A stretch of DNA of 64,000 nt from Roseateles sp. (GCA_019232985.1 JAFAMW010000058.1:62001-126000); one strand, 5' to 3'. Positions 38,652 through 48,403 are shown, numbered from the stretch's first letter. Notes: generated by a model not told the origin, from the sequence alone. Made by a program: numbers and translations.

Positions 38652-39869
38652 ATGAGTCTGACCTCCGCGCAGAAGAAGACCGTGCTGGCCTCGTTCCTCG
38701 GCTGGACGCTCGACGCGTTCGACTTCTTCCTGCTGACCTTTCTGCTGACCGACATCGCGGCCGAGTTCCATACCGAGGTGCCGGCCGTCGCGAAGGCGCT
38801 GTTCCTGACGCTCGCGACGCGCTTCGTCGGCGCGTTGATCTTCGGCCGCCTCGCCGACCGCTTCGGCCGCCGGCCGATCCTGATGCTCAATATCGTCAGC
38901 TACTCGCTGATCGGCGCGATGGCGGCGTTCGCGCCGAGCCTGTCGACCTTCCTCGTGCTGCGCGCGCTGTTCGGCATCGCGATGGGCGGCGAATGGGGCC
39001 TCGGCAGCTCGCTCGCGATGGAGTCGATCCCGCCGAGCGCGCGCGGCATGGTCTCGGGCCTGCTGCAATGCGGCTACCCGGCCGGCTACCTGCTCGCGGC
39101 CGTCGCCTACGGTGTGCTGTACCAGCAGGACATCGCCGGCATCGCGATCGGCTGGCGCGCGATGTTTCTGCTGAGCTTCTTGCCCGCGCTGCTCGTGCTG
39201 TTCATCCGCGCCCATGTGCCCGAGTCGCCGGCCTTCGTCGCGGCGCGCGACCAGGTCAAGCCCGGCATGGCCGAGACCCTGCGCAAGCATTGGCGCGTCG
39301 CGGCCTACGCGGTCGTGCTGATGATGTTCTTCAACTTCTTCAGCCACGGCACGCAGGACCTGTACCCGACCTTCCTCAAGAAGCAGCATGGCTTCAACGC
39401 CCACGAGGTCAGCCTGATCACGATCGTCGCGAACCTCGGCGCGCTGACCGGCGGCCTCGTGTTCGGCGCGCTGTCCGAGAAGATCGGCCGCGTCAACGCG
39501 ATCACGCTGGCCTGCGTGATCGCGCTGCCCGCGCTGCCGGTCTGGGCCTATAGCGAGACGCCGCTGCTGCTCGCGGCCGGCGCGTTCCTGATGCAGGTCG
39601 CGGTGCAGGGCGCCTGGGGCGTGATCCCGGTGCACCTGAACGAGCTGTCGCCGGGCGCCGTGCGCGCCACGCTGCCGGGCTTCATCTACCAGGCCGGCAA
39701 CCTCGCGGCGTCCTACGGCGGGCCCTACCAGGCCGGCATCGCCGAACAGCCGGGCCACTCCTACGGCTACGCGCTCGCGCTGTTCGCGGGTGTCGTCGCG
39801 GTGTGCATCATCGTCGTGATCCGCTTCAGCCCCGAGAAGCGGGGGCAGGTCATGACAGTTTCTGATTGA
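38652..39869 (+). CDS. MFS transporter, carboxylate/aromatic acid:H+ symporter type
   Basis: A 405-residue major facilitator with 12 predicted membrane segments. The loop 2-3 signature GRLADRFGRRP is perfect. GWTLDAFDFFLLTFLL in helix 1 and GIAMGGEWGLGSSLAMESIPPSARG resemble the JEN/NanT/AAHS group of organic acid symporters. Lactate, sialic acid or a similar acid is possible; the sequence does not decide. Confidence 0.85.
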   Translation: MSLTSAQKKTVLASFLGWTLDAFDFFLLTFLLTDIAAEFHTEVPAVAKALFLTLATRFVGALIFGRLADRFGRRPILMLNIVSYSLIGAMAAFAPSLSTFLVLRALFGIAMGGEWGLGSSLAMESIPPSARGMVSGLLQCGYPAGYLLAAVAYGVLYQQDIAGIAIGWRAMFLLSFLPALLVLFIRAHVPESPAFVAARDQVKPGMAETLRKHWRVAAYAVVLMMFFNFFSHGTQDLYPTFLKKQHGFNAHEVSLITIVANLGALTGGLVFGALSEKIGRVNAITLACVIALPALPVWAYSETPLLLAAGAFLMQVAVQGAWGVIPVHLNELSPGAVRATLPGFIYQAGNLAASYGGPYQAGIAEQPGHSYGYALALFAGVVAVCIIVVIRFSPEKRGQVMTVSD

Positions 39870-39910
39870 TATCGGGGTGGCGTGGGCGCGGCTCAATAGA
39901 ATCGCGCCCC

Positions 39911-40972
39911 ATGACCATCAGCAAAACCCAACGACTCGCGCTCGGCTGGTGCGGCATCGCCGCGTTCGCCGTGGCGCTGCTGTGGCTGCTCGCACCGGTG
40001 CTCGCGCCCTTCGTCAGCGCGGCGGTGCTCGCCTACGCGCTGACGCCGGCCGTCGCGCGCCTGGCCGGCTGGCGGCTGCCGCGCGTCGTGGCGGTGCTCG
40101 CCGTCGAGCTGCTGTTCATCCTGATCGTGATCGCGGTGCTGCTGCTGATCGTGCCGATCCTGTCGCGCGAGCTGCCGCAGCTGCGCGAGCAGATCCCGCG
40201 CCTCGCCGAGCTGTTCGACGCGCATGTCGCGCCGCTGCTGCAGGGCTGGGGCGTCGACGTCTCGCTCGATCCGGCGAGCATCAAGGCCTTCGTGCTCAAG
40301 TACCTCGGCGCGAACGTCGAGGACTGGGCCGGCACGGCGCTGTCGTCGGCGCGCATCGGCGGCAGCTTCGTGCTCGCGATCGTCGGCAACGCGGTGCTGC
40401 TGCCGGTCGTGCTCTTTTACCTGCTGCTCGACTGGCCGCGCCTGGTCGCGCGCGGCGCCGAGCTCGTGCCGCCGCGCATGCGCGCCGCGGTCCACGGCTT
40501 CGCCGTCGAATGCGACGCGATGCTCGGCCAGTACCTGCGCGGCCAGATCCTCGTGATGCTGCTGCTCGCGGCCTACTACAGCGGCGCGCTCGCGATCGCG
40601 GGCTTCGACCTCGCGCTGCCGATCGGCGTGTTCACGGGCCTCGCGGTGTGCGTGCCGTATCTCGGTTTTGGTCTCGGCCTCGTGCTCGCGCTGCTCGCGG
40701 GCGGGCTGCAGTTCGCGAGCGCCTACGGCGTGCTCGCGGTGGCCGTGGTCTACGGCCTGGGACAATCGCTCGAAGGCTTCGTGCTGACGCCGCGCCTGGT
40801 CGGCGAGCGCATCGGTCTCGGGCCGCTGACCGTGATCTTCGCGCTGCTCGCCTTCGGCCACCTGTTCGGCTTCGTCGGCGTGCTCGTCGCGCTGCCGGTC
40901 AGCGCGCTTGGCGTCGTCGCGGCGCGGCGCCTGCACACGGCCTACCTGAAGAGTGCCCTGTACCGGGGCTGA
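39911..40972 (+). CDS. AI-2E/PerM-family transporter
   Basis: A 353-residue polytopic protein of the AI-2E transporter family (PF01594), with two N-terminal membrane segments, a helical region at about 80-150, and five or more C-terminal segments. PVVLFYLLLDWPRLV and YGLGQSLEGFVLTPRLVGERIGL are diagnostic. ATG at 39911 is the best start. The following order hda - HAD - pcnB - folK is a familiar betaproteobacterial arrangement. The substrate is uncertain; members export signals or ions. Confidence 0.87.
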   Translation: MTISKTQRLALGWCGIAAFAVALLWLLAPVLAPFVSAAVLAYALTPAVARLAGWRLPRVVAVLAVELLFILIVIAVLLLIVPILSRELPQLREQIPRLAELFDAHVAPLLQGWGVDVSLDPASIKAFVLKYLGANVEDWAGTALSSARIGGSFVLAIVGNAVLLPVVLFYLLLDWPRLVARGAELVPPRMRAAVHGFAVECDAMLGQYLRGQILVMLLLAAYYSGALAIAGFDLALPIGVFTGLAVCVPYLGFGLGLVLALLAGGLQFASAYGVLAVAVVYGLGQSLEGFVLTPRLVGERIGLGPLTVIFALLAFGHLFGFVGVLVALPVSALGVVAARRLHTAYLKSALYRG

Positions 40973-40995
40973 CGACGCATCCTGAAGCAGATCCC

Positions 40996-41685
40996 TTGAA
41001 GCAGATTCCCCTGGCGATCGGTCCCGAGCCGCTGTTCACCTTCGACAACTTCCTGCCCGGCGACAACGGCGCCGCGCTCGCGCACCTGGCCGCGCTCGCG
41101 CCGGGCGCGCCGCCGGTGTTCCTGTGGGGCGCGCCGGGCAGCGGCAAGACCCATTGCCTGAAGGCGCTCGCCCATGCCTGGCAGGGGCAGGGCGCCCAGG
41201 TCGGCTGGTACGACGCCGCGACGAGCCTGCCCTGGGAGCTGCCGCCGCAGCCGAGCCTGCTGCTGCTCGACGACTGCGAGCGCTTCGACGACGCGCGCCA
41301 GCACGCGGCGTTCCGCCTGTTCATCGAGGCCGCCGGCCAGGGCCTGGCCCTGGTCGCGAGCGGCAACGCGCCGCCGACCGACCTGCCCGTGCGCGAGGAC
41401 CTGCGCACGCGCCTCGGCTGGGGCCCGACCTTCGCGCTGACGCCGCTGACCGAGGCCGAGACGCGCGCGGCGCTGCGCCGCGAGGCCGACCGGCGCGGCG
41501 TGCTGCTCGGCGACGAGGTGCTCGACTACCTGCTCACGCGCTTCTCGCGCGACCTCAAGAACCTGATGCGCCTGCTCGCTCGGCTCGACGAGTTCGCGCT
41601 GTCGAACAAGCGCGCCGCCGTGACCGTGCCGCTGCTCAAGCAGATGCTCGCCGAAACCGCGCCGCCCGGCGCCCCGACACCATGA
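40996..41685 (+). CDS. hda: DnaA-related regulatory protein Hda
   Basis: A 229-residue AAA+ protein that stimulates DnaA-ATP hydrolysis with the clamp. The N-terminal QIPLAIGPEPLFTFDNF includes the clamp-binding-like start and the DnaA-like core; the Walker A is WGAPGSGKTH and the Walker B LLLLDDCE. The start appears to be TTG at 40996 with no in-frame ATG near. The 15 bases before it are a near-exact copy of the start itself (TGAAGCAGAT repeated). Its stop overlaps the following HAD gene (ATGA). Confidence 0.85.
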   Translation: MKQIPLAIGPEPLFTFDNFLPGDNGAALAHLAALAPGAPPVFLWGAPGSGKTHCLKALAHAWQGQGAQVGWYDAATSLPWELPPQPSLLLLDDCERFDDARQHAAFRLFIEAAGQGLALVASGNAPPTDLPVREDLRTRLGWGPTFALTPLTEAETRAALRREADRRGVLLGDEVLDYLLTRFSRDLKNLMRLLARLDEFALSNKRAAVTVPLLKQMLAETAPPGAPTP

Positions 41686-42350
41686 ACCTGACCCTTTTCG
41701 ACCTCGACGGCACGCTGATCCCCGGCGACTCCGACCACGCCTTCGGCGGCTTCATGGTCGACATCGGCTGGGCCGACGGCCCGGCCTGGCAGGCCGCGAA
41801 CGACGGCTTCTTCGCCGACTACCAGGCCGGCCGCCTCGACCTCGACGCCTATATCGAGTTCGCGACGCGCGTCTGGCGCGGCCGCCCGGCGGCCGAGGCC
41901 GAGGCCGCGCGCGCGCGCTTCATGGCCGAGGTCATGGCGCCGCAGCTGCGCCCGAGCGCGCGCGCGCTCGTCGCGCGCCACCAGGCGGCCGGCGACCTCG
42001 TCGCCGTCGTCACGGCGACCAACGAGTTCGTGACCGCGCCGATCGCCGCGGCCTTCGGCGTCGAGCACCTGATCGCGGTGCGGCTCGCGCGCGACGCGAA
42101 CGGCGCGTTCACCGGCCATGTCGACGGCGTGCCGTCCTTCCAGGCCGGCAAGATCCCGCGCGTGCATGACTGGCTGGCCGGCTTGGGGCGACAATGGCGC
42201 GATTTCGAGCGTGTAACGTTCTATAGCGACTCGACCAACGACCTGCCGCTGCTCGAGGCGGTCAGCCACCCGGTGGCGACGAATCCGTCGCCGGCGCTGG
42301 CCGACATCGCCGCCGCGCGCGGCTGGCCCATCCTGAAACTCTTCGAATGA
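41682..42350 (+). CDS. HAD-family phosphatase (IB subfamily, SerB-like)
   Basis: A 222-residue HAD hydrolase. Motif I FDLDGTLIPGDSD, motif II VVTATNEF and motif III/IV GKIPRVHDW ... FYSDSTNDLPLLEAV are intact. It belongs to the HAD-IB group that includes phosphoserine phosphatases and CicA. It overlaps both neighbours by 4 bp, within the hda-pcnB operon. The substrate is not known. Confidence 0.88.
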   Translation: MNLTLFDLDGTLIPGDSDHAFGGFMVDIGWADGPAWQAANDGFFADYQAGRLDLDAYIEFATRVWRGRPAAEAEAARARFMAEVMAPQLRPSARALVARHQAAGDLVAVVTATNEFVTAPIAAAFGVEHLIAVRLARDANGAFTGHVDGVPSFQAGKIPRVHDWLAGLGRQWRDFERVTFYSDSTNDLPLLEAVSHPVATNPSPALADIAAARGWPILKLFE

Positions 42351-43993
42351 TCAAGAAATTCATCGACAAGCTGCTCGGCAAGTCCGCGCCGCGCAGCGTG
42401 CTCGGCAAGCGCGTCGAAATCGGCGCCGACCAGCACGGCATAGCCGCCGAGCGCGTCGACGAGCGCGCGGTGCGCGTCGTGCGCGGGCTCGCCGACGCCG
42501 GCTTTGAGGCCTACGTCGTCGGCGGCGCCGTGCGCGACCTGCTGCTGGGCCTCAAGCCCAAGGACTTCGACGTCGCGACCGACGCGACGCCCGAGCAGGT
42601 CAAGAGCCAGTTCAAGCGCGCGTTCATCATCGGCCGGCGCTTCCGCATCGTCCACGTCGTCTACGGCCGCGGCCGCGAGCACGAGGTGATCGAGGTCTCG
42701 ACCTTCCGCGCGCTGCTCGGCGCCGAGGGGGCCGAGCAGGTCAGCGGCAACGAGAAGACCTCGAAGGCCGAGCTCGCCGGCAAGTCGCATGTCGTCGACG
42801 CCGAGGGCCGCGTGCTGCGCGACAACGTCTGGGGCCCGCAGATCGAGGACGCCGCGCGCCGCGACTTCACGGTCAACGCGATGTACTACGACCCGCAGCG
42901 CAACGTCGTCGTCGACTACCACGGCGGCGTCCAGGACGCGGCCAAGCGCGTGCTGCGCATCATCGGCGACGCCGAGACGCGCTACCGCGAGGACCCGGTG
43001 CGCATCATCCGCGCCGTGCGCTTCGCCGCCAAGCTCGGCTTCGAGATCGAGCCGCGCACGCGCGCGCCGATCAAGGCCTGCGCGGCCCTGCTCGCGAACG
43101 TGCCGGCCTCGCGCCTGTTCGACGAGATGATCAAGCTGTTGCAGACCGGCCACTCGATCGCGAGCCTCGCCGAGCTCCGCAAGCAGGGCCTCGCGCGCGG
43201 CGTGTTCCCGATCCTCGACGCGACGCTCGACGCCAACGGCGATCTGCCGGCCGGCCCGCAGGGCCAGTTCGTGCGCCTCGCGTTCGAGGACACCGACCGC
43301 CGCGTCGCGGCCGGCCGCGGCGTGAGCCCGAGCTTCATGCTCGCGGCGATGCTGTGGCGCGAGGTCAAGGAGCGCTGGACGCGCAACCGCGAGGCCGGCG
43401 AGGCCGTCGTGCCCGCGCTCGCCCAGGCGATCGACGCCGTGTTCGACGCGCGCATCGGCGATATCTCGGGCCGCGGCAAGCTCGCCGCCGACATGCGAGA
43501 GATCTGGATGATGCAGCCGCGCTTCGAGCGCCGCAGCGGCTCGGGCGTGTTCAGCCTCGTCGAGCAGCCGCGCTTCCGCGCCGGCTACGACTTCCTGCGC
43601 CTGCGCGCCGACGCCGGCGAGGTCGAAGGTTCGCTCGCCGACTGGTGGGACGACTTCGCCCAGGGCAACGAGGACGAGCGCGCCGCGCTGCTCGCCGACG
43701 CGCGCGAGACCGCGAAGCGCGCGCCGCGCGCCGAAGGCAGCGGCGCGAAGCCCGAGGGCAAGGGCGGCGGCCGCAAGAGCGGCCCGCGCACGCACCAGGT
43801 GCCGCGCAAGGCCGCGGCGCCGGCCGACGCCGCCGCGGAAGATGGCGCAGCCGCCGACGGCGACGATGCGGCCGAGGCCGACGACGCGCCCGAAACCGCA
43901 GGCGTGGAGGGCGCCGGCGCCCCCGCGCGCAAGCGTCGCCGTCGCCGCAAGCCCAGGACGGCCGGCGGCGCGCCCGCCGCGGTCGCAGAGTAG
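42347..43993 (+). CDS. pcnB: Poly(A) polymerase PcnB
   Basis: A 548-residue nucleotidyltransferase that adds 3' poly(A) tails to RNA. The GGAVRDLLLGLKPKDFDVAT motif contains the catalytic aspartates. GRRFRIVHV distinguishes poly(A) polymerases from CCA-adding enzymes (family knowledge). After the folded part (about residue 455) comes a low-complexity Ala/Asp/Gly/Lys tail of some 90 residues ending in a basic KRRRRRK patch that may bind RNA. Confidence 0.93.
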   Translation: MIKKFIDKLLGKSAPRSVLGKRVEIGADQHGIAAERVDERAVRVVRGLADAGFEAYVVGGAVRDLLLGLKPKDFDVATDATPEQVKSQFKRAFIIGRRFRIVHVVYGRGREHEVIEVSTFRALLGAEGAEQVSGNEKTSKAELAGKSHVVDAEGRVLRDNVWGPQIEDAARRDFTVNAMYYDPQRNVVVDYHGGVQDAAKRVLRIIGDAETRYREDPVRIIRAVRFAAKLGFEIEPRTRAPIKACAALLANVPASRLFDEMIKLLQTGHSIASLAELRKQGLARGVFPILDATLDANGDLPAGPQGQFVRLAFEDTDRRVAAGRGVSPSFMLAAMLWREVKERWTRNREAGEAVVPALAQAIDAVFDARIGDISGRGKLAADMREIWMMQPRFERRSGSGVFSLVEQPRFRAGYDFLRLRADAGEVEGSLADWWDDFAQGNEDERAALLADARETAKRAPRAEGSGAKPEGKGGGRKSGPRTHQVPRKAAAPADAAAEDGAAADGDDAAEADDAPETAGVEGAGAPARKRRRRRKPRTAGGAPAAVAE

Positions 43994-44013
43994 GGCGCGA
44001 GCAGAGCCGGGCC

Positions 44014-44538
44014 ATGGCAGCAGCGCAGCCTCCCCAGGCCCAGCCGGTCGCGCGCGCCTATATCGGCCTCGGCGCGAACCTCGGCGACCTCGCCGCGACG
44101 CTGCGCGCGGCGCTCGCCGCACTCGCCGCGCTGCCGGGCACGACGCTCGTCGCGGTGTCGTCGCCGTGGCGCACGGCGCCGGTCGACGCGTTCGGCCCCG
44201 ACTTCCTGAACGCCTGCGCGGCGCTCGACACGACGCTCGAGCCGCTCGCGCTGCTCGACGCGCTGCAGGCGATCGAGACGGCCCATGGCCGCCAGCGGCC
44301 CTACCGCAACGCGCCGCGCACGCTCGACCTCGACGTGCTCGCCTACGCGGACCTGCAGCTGCATACCGAGCGCCTGACCCTGCCGCATCCGCGCGTGTTC
44401 GAGCGCGCGTTCGTCGTGCGGCCGCTGCTCGAGATCGTGCCGGCCGGCGGCCCTTTCGCGGCCGCGCTGCAGCGCGCCTTGCCCGGCTTGAGCGCGCAAT
44501 TGCTCACGCGCCAGGATCGCGCCGATTGGCCGCGCTGA
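44014..44538 (+). CDS. folK: Hydroxymethyldihydropterin pyrophosphokinase
   Basis: A 174-residue enzyme of folate synthesis. AYIGLGANLGDL near the N-terminus and APRTLDLDVLAYADLQ, which holds the metal-binding aspartates, are diagnostic; LTLPHPRVFERAFVVRPLLEI also matches. It lies 20 bp after pcnB, the usual linkage in proteobacteria. Confidence 0.95.
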   Translation: MAAAQPPQAQPVARAYIGLGANLGDLAATLRAALAALAALPGTTLVAVSSPWRTAPVDAFGPDFLNACAALDTTLEPLALLDALQAIETAHGRQRPYRNAPRTLDLDVLAYADLQLHTERLTLPHPRVFERAFVVRPLLEIVPAGGPFAAALQRALPGLSAQLLTRQDRADWPR

Positions 44539-44627
44539 CGCCAACCGGTACACTCCCGCGCTTTCCAAATGTGACGGCTTCGTGACATCCGGCTTGTGGC
44601 CGGGCTGCCGCCGTCGGGAGTCCGGCC

Positions 44628-45275
44628 ATGATCTTCGCCAAGCTGCTGCCCCGCGAGGGCAATTTCTTCGAGCTCTTCAACGAGCACGGCACGCGCATCG
44701 TCGAGGGCGCGCGCGCGTTCATGAAGATGATCGAGAACTACGGCGACGAGCGCCTGCGCGAGCAGTACGCGGGCGAGGTCGACCACGCCGAGCACCAGGC
44801 CGACCGCGTGACCGCCGAGGTCAACCGCCTGCTGCACCGCACCTTCATCACGCCGATCGACCGCGAGCAGATCCACGGCCTGATCAACGCGATGGACGAC
44901 ATCGTCGACCTGCTGCAGGACGCGAGCGAGACCCTGTCGCTGTACGACGTCCAGCGCATCCCCGAGGACGTGCTGCGCCTCGCCGCGTTGTCGGCGCGCT
45001 GCTGCGAGCGCGTCCAGCACGCCGTGACGCTGCTGCCCAAGCTGTCCGACGCCAAGACCGCCGAGGCCGCGATCAAGACCTGCGAGGAGATCGACAAGCT
45101 CGAGAGCGACGCCGACCGCGTGATGCGCGCGGCCATGTCCAAGCTGTTCCGCGAGGAGCCCGACGTGCGCGAGCTCATCAAGCTCAAGGCGATCTACGAG
45201 CAGCTCGAGTCGATCTCGGACCGCTGCGAGGACGTCGCCAACCTGATCGAGGGCATCGTCCTCGAGAACTCCTGA
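44628..45275 (+). CDS. DUF47/PhoU-like phosphate transport accessory protein
   Basis: A 215-residue all-helical protein of the DUF47 family (PF01865). The repeated E-D-x-A-D type helices (VDHAEHQADRVTAEVNRLLH and LESISDRCEDVANLIEGI) resemble PhoU. It lies 13 bp upstream of a PiT-type phosphate permease, its usual partner, and probably controls that permease. Confidence 0.92.
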   Translation: MIFAKLLPREGNFFELFNEHGTRIVEGARAFMKMIENYGDERLREQYAGEVDHAEHQADRVTAEVNRLLHRTFITPIDREQIHGLINAMDDIVDLLQDASETLSLYDVQRIPEDVLRLAALSARCCERVQHAVTLLPKLSDAKTAEAAIKTCEEIDKLESDADRVMRAAMSKLFREEPDVRELIKLKAIYEQLESISDRCEDVANLIEGIVLENS

Positions 45276-45288
45276 GCCGGGCGCCGCG

Positions 45289-46299
45289 ATGATGACGGTG
45301 GACTCCGCGTTCTGGGTCGTCGCGCTGCTCGTCGCGATGGCCCTCGTGTTCGACTTCATGAACGGCTTTCACGACGCCGCGAACTCGATCGCGACGGTCG
45401 TCTCGACCGGCGTGCTCAAGCCCCAGCAGGCCGTGCTGTTCGCGGCCTTCTTCAACGTGCTCGCGGTCAGCCTGTTCGAGCTCAAGGTCGCCGCGACGGT
45501 CGGCAAGGGCATCGTCGACCCGTCGATCGTCGACGCGCACGTGATCTTCGGCGCGCTGTTCGGCGCGATCGCGTGGAACGTGATCACCTGGCTGTGGGGC
45601 ATCCCGTCGAGCAGCTCGCACGCGCTGATCGGCGGCCTGTGCGGCGCGGCGATCGCGAAGGGCGGCGTCGCCAAGCTCGTCGTCGGCGGCATCCTGTGGA
45701 CCGTGGTCTTCATCTTCGCGTCGCCGCTGCTCGGCTTCGTGCTCGGCTCGCTGATGACGGTCGCGGTGGCCTGGATCTTCCGGCGCACGCCGCCGCTGCG
45801 CGTCGACAACTGGTTCCGCCGCCTGCAGCTCGTCTCGGCCGGCCTGTACAGCCTCGGCCACGGCGGCAACGACTCGCAGAAGACGATCGGCCTGATCTGG
45901 CTGCTGCTGATCGCGTCGGGCTATGCGACGGCCGGCGCGGCGTCGCCGCCGATCTGGGTGATCGCCTGCTGCTACGTCGCGATGGGCCTGGGCACGATGT
46001 TCGGCGGCTGGCGCATCGTGCGCACGATGGGCCAGAAGATCACCAAGCTCAAGCCCGCCGGCGGCTTCTGCGCCGAGACGGGCGGCGCGATGACGCTGTT
46101 CCTCGCGAGCGCGCTCGGCGTGCCGGTGTCGACGACGCACACGATCACGGGGGCGATTGTCGGCGTCGGCTCGACGCGGCGCGCGTCGTCGGTGCGCTGG
46201 GGCGTCGCCGGCAATATCGTCTGGGCCTGGATCTTCACGATCCCCGCCACGGCCTTCGTCGCCGGGCTCTGCTACTGGGTCAGCTTCTCGGTGTTCTGA
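45289..46299 (+). CDS. pit: PiT-family inorganic phosphate transporter
   Basis: A 336-residue inner-membrane carrier with about ten segments. The two family signatures are DFMNGFHDAANSIATVV near residue 25 and LGHGGNDSQKTIGLIWLLL near 190, each carrying the paired Gly-Asn/Asp residues that bind phosphate. It takes up phosphate with protons or metal. It is co-transcribed with the DUF47 gene. Confidence 0.95.
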   Translation: MMTVDSAFWVVALLVAMALVFDFMNGFHDAANSIATVVSTGVLKPQQAVLFAAFFNVLAVSLFELKVAATVGKGIVDPSIVDAHVIFGALFGAIAWNVITWLWGIPSSSSHALIGGLCGAAIAKGGVAKLVVGGILWTVVFIFASPLLGFVLGSLMTVAVAWIFRRTPPLRVDNWFRRLQLVSAGLYSLGHGGNDSQKTIGLIWLLLIASGYATAGAASPPIWVIACCYVAMGLGTMFGGWRIVRTMGQKITKLKPAGGFCAETGGAMTLFLASALGVPVSTTHTITGAIVGVGSTRRASSVRWGVAGNIVWAWIFTIPATAFVAGLCYWVSFSVF

Positions 46300-46321
46300 C
46301 GCCGCTGGGCGGGGCGGGCAT

Positions 46322-46768
46322 TCAGGCGCCGTCGGCGTCGGGCTGCATCGCGAGATAGCCGTGCTCGGTGCCGTAGGCGAGCGTCGACATCAGCGCGATG
46401 CCGCCGATCAGCAGCGCGACGATCACGCCGACGATCGGCGCCCAGCGCGTCGCGTGGATCGTGCCGCCGGGGTTGTAGCGCGCGTCCCAGCGCGCGTCGG
46501 CGACGAGGCCGTAGTAGATGGCCATCGCGCAGGCGAGCGTCAGCATCACGCCGCCGAGCGGCGTGAGCGCCCAGGCGAGGCGGTCGTCCTGGCCGAGCTG
46601 CCAGGCGCGCGCGAAGCCCCACAGGCCGACGAGCGTCGGCGGCCAGTGCAGCCAGCCCAAGCGGTCGCGCCAGCCGTGCAGGTAGAAGCGGTGCAGGCCG
46701 AACATGCCGCCGACGAGGGCGATCCAGGTCGCGGCGGTCTTGGACTTGTAGTAGCGCGGCATCGTCAT
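46322..46768 (-). CDS. TM2 domain membrane protein
   Basis: A 148-residue protein with the TM2 domain signature AATWIALVGGMFGLHRFYLHGW at the N-terminus, followed by two or three more hydrophobic segments. Family function is unknown. It is convergent with the phosphate transporter and 17 bp after the acetyltransferase on the same strand. Confidence 0.83.
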   Translation of the reverse strand: MTMPRYYKSKTAATWIALVGGMFGLHRFYLHGWRDRLGWLHWPPTLVGLWGFARAWQLGQDDRLAWALTPLGGVMLTLACAMAIYYGLVADARWDARYNPGGTIHATRWAPIVGVIVALLIGGIALMSTLAYGTEHGYLAMQPDADGA

Positions 46769-46785
46769 GGATTTCTTCTCGAGGT

Positions 46786-47325
46786 TCAGGTCGCGGCCCG
46801 GCTCGCGCCAAGGCCGAGCTCGCGCTGCATCAGCACGACGTCGAGCCAGCGCTCGAACTTCCAGCCCGCGTTCTTGAGCACGCCCGTGTGCGCGAAGCCG
46901 AGCGCCGCGTGCACGCCGATCGAGCCCGCGTTCGCCGCGTCGCCGATCACGGCGAGCATCTGGCGCGCGCCGAGCGCCTCGCAGCGGCCGATCAGCTCGG
47001 CGAGCAGCAGGCGGCCGAGGCCCTGGCCCTTGGCCTCGGGCGCGAGGTAGATCGAGTCCTCGAGGCAGAAGCGGTAGGCCAGGCGCGGCCGGAAATAGTT
47101 GGCGTAGGCGTAGCCGAGCACGGCGCCCTCGCGCTCGGCGACGAGCCAGGGCAGGCCGCGGCCGAGCACCTCGGCGCGGCGCCGCGCGAGCTCGGCCGCG
47201 TCGGGGACTTCGGTCTCGAACGTGCCGGTGCCGTGCAGCACCGCGTGGGCGTAGATCGCCTGGATCGCCGGCAGGTCGGCGTCCTGGGCCGGGCGCAGCA
47301 GGGCGCCAGTACTGGATTTGTTCAT
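46786..47325 (-). CDS. GNAT acetyltransferase, phosphinothricin/amino-acid N-acetyltransferase type
   Basis: A 179-residue GNAT protein. IYAHAVLHGTGTFETE at the N-terminus and the acetyl-CoA loop EAKGQGLGRLLLAELI match the PAT/YncA group that acetylates phosphinothricin or methionine analogues. It is divergent from rpsP. Confidence 0.88.
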   Translation of the reverse strand: MNKSSTGALLRPAQDADLPAIQAIYAHAVLHGTGTFETEVPDAAELARRRAEVLGRGLPWLVAEREGAVLGYAYANYFRPRLAYRFCLEDSIYLAPEAKGQGLGRLLLAELIGRCEALGARQMLAVIGDAANAGSIGVHAALGFAHTGVLKNAGWKFERWLDVVLMQRELGLGASRAAT

Positions 47326-47522
47326 CCGATCGAGTTTATAATCTTTGCCTTTCGGTTCTGGCCGGCACTTTATGCATGTTCATGCGGGGGTGGCCCGGCG
47401 TATCTACCGGACCGGAAAAAACAAACTCCGAAGTACGCTTTGCGCGCACTTCGTCCCGCTTCTCTCGCCCTGAGTGTCTCCCGGTGCGGCGGAACGATAA
47501 CTGATAGATCAAAGGATTCATC
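47326..47522 (+). promoter_or_regulatory. Promoter and leader of the rpsP operon
   Basis: A 197-bp spacer with lower GC. A consensus TATAAT lies at 47337-47342, with a poor -35 region. The leader is about 175 nt and has small stems such as GAAGT...ACTTC near 47431-47453. AAAGGA before the ATG is the ribosome site. Confidence 0.45.
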
Positions 47523-47774
47523 ATGGTCGTGATTCGACTCGCACGTGGCGGCGCCAAGAAGCGCCCGTTCTACAACATCGTCGTGGCCAACAGCCAGAAC
47601 CGCCGTGACGGCCGCTTCATCGAGCGCGTGGGTTTCTACAACCCGGTCGCCTCGGGCGCTGCCGAAGCCCTGCGCGTCCAGCTCGACCGCGTCGCCTACT
47701 GGGTGGGCGTCGGCGCCCAGCCGTCGCCGGCCGTCGCGCGCCTGGTCGACCAGGCCAAGAAGGCCACGGCTTAA
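47523..47774 (+). CDS. rpsP: 30S ribosomal protein S16
   Basis: An 83-residue protein starting [20 protein letters not shown], the universal S16 pattern. It is the first gene of rpsP-rimM-trmD-rplS and acts in 30S assembly. Confidence 0.97.
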   Translation: MVVIRLARGGAKKRPFYNIVVANSQNRRDGRFIERVGFYNPVASGAAEALRVQLDRVAYWVGVGAQPSPAVARLVDQAKKATA

Positions 47775-47797
47775 TCGCCGCTCGCCTTCCCGCCTCA

Positions 47798-48403
47798 GTG
47801 AACACGCCCGCCCTTGATGCGCTGACCCCGGCCTGGCCGGAGGACGCCGTCGAAGTCGGGCGTATTCACGAGGCCTGGGGCGTCAAGGGCTGGGTCAGGA
47901 TCCAGTCCTACTCGAGCGACGCCGAGGCGCTGTTCGCGTCGCGGCGCTGGTTCGTCAAGCCGCCCGAGGCGAATCGCCCGGGCGTCGCCAGCGCGGCGGC
48001 CGCGGCCCGGCCCCTGCCGCCGGTGCTCAAGATTCTGGCCGTGCGCGAGCATGGCGACGGCATCGTCGCCCAGCTCGAAGGCGTCGCCGACCGCAACGGC
48101 GCCGAGGCGCTGCGCGGCGTGCGCATCTTCGTCTCGCGCGCACTCTTCCCCAAGCCCGAGAACGACGAGTTCTACTGGGTCGACCTGATCGGCCTCGACG
48201 TCGTGAACCGCGAGGGCGCGGCGCTCGGCCGCGTGATCGGCCTGATCGAGACCGGCCCGCACAGCGTGCTGCGCATCGCGCCGGTCGGCGTCGAGACGCC
48301 CAAGCCCGACGAGGAGCGCCTCGTGCCCTTCGTCTCGGCCTATGTCGACGCGGTCGACCTCGAGGCGAGGCGCATCACGGTCGACTGGGGCCTCGATTTC
48401 TAG
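47798..48403 (+). CDS. rimM: Ribosome maturation factor RimM
   Basis: A 201-residue protein. An N-terminal RimM barrel ([18 protein letters not shown]) is followed by a C-terminal PRC-barrel ([20 protein letters not shown]). It helps assemble the 30S head with S19. The start is GTG at 47798, 23 bp after rpsP. Confidence 0.94.
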   Translation: MNTPALDALTPAWPEDAVEVGRIHEAWGVKGWVRIQSYSSDAEALFASRRWFVKPPEANRPGVASAAAAARPLPPVLKILAVREHGDGIVAQLEGVADRNGAEALRGVRIFVSRALFPKPENDEFYWVDLIGLDVVNREGAALGRVIGLIETGPHSVLRIAPVGVETPKPDEERLVPFVSAYVDAVDLEARRITVDWGLDF

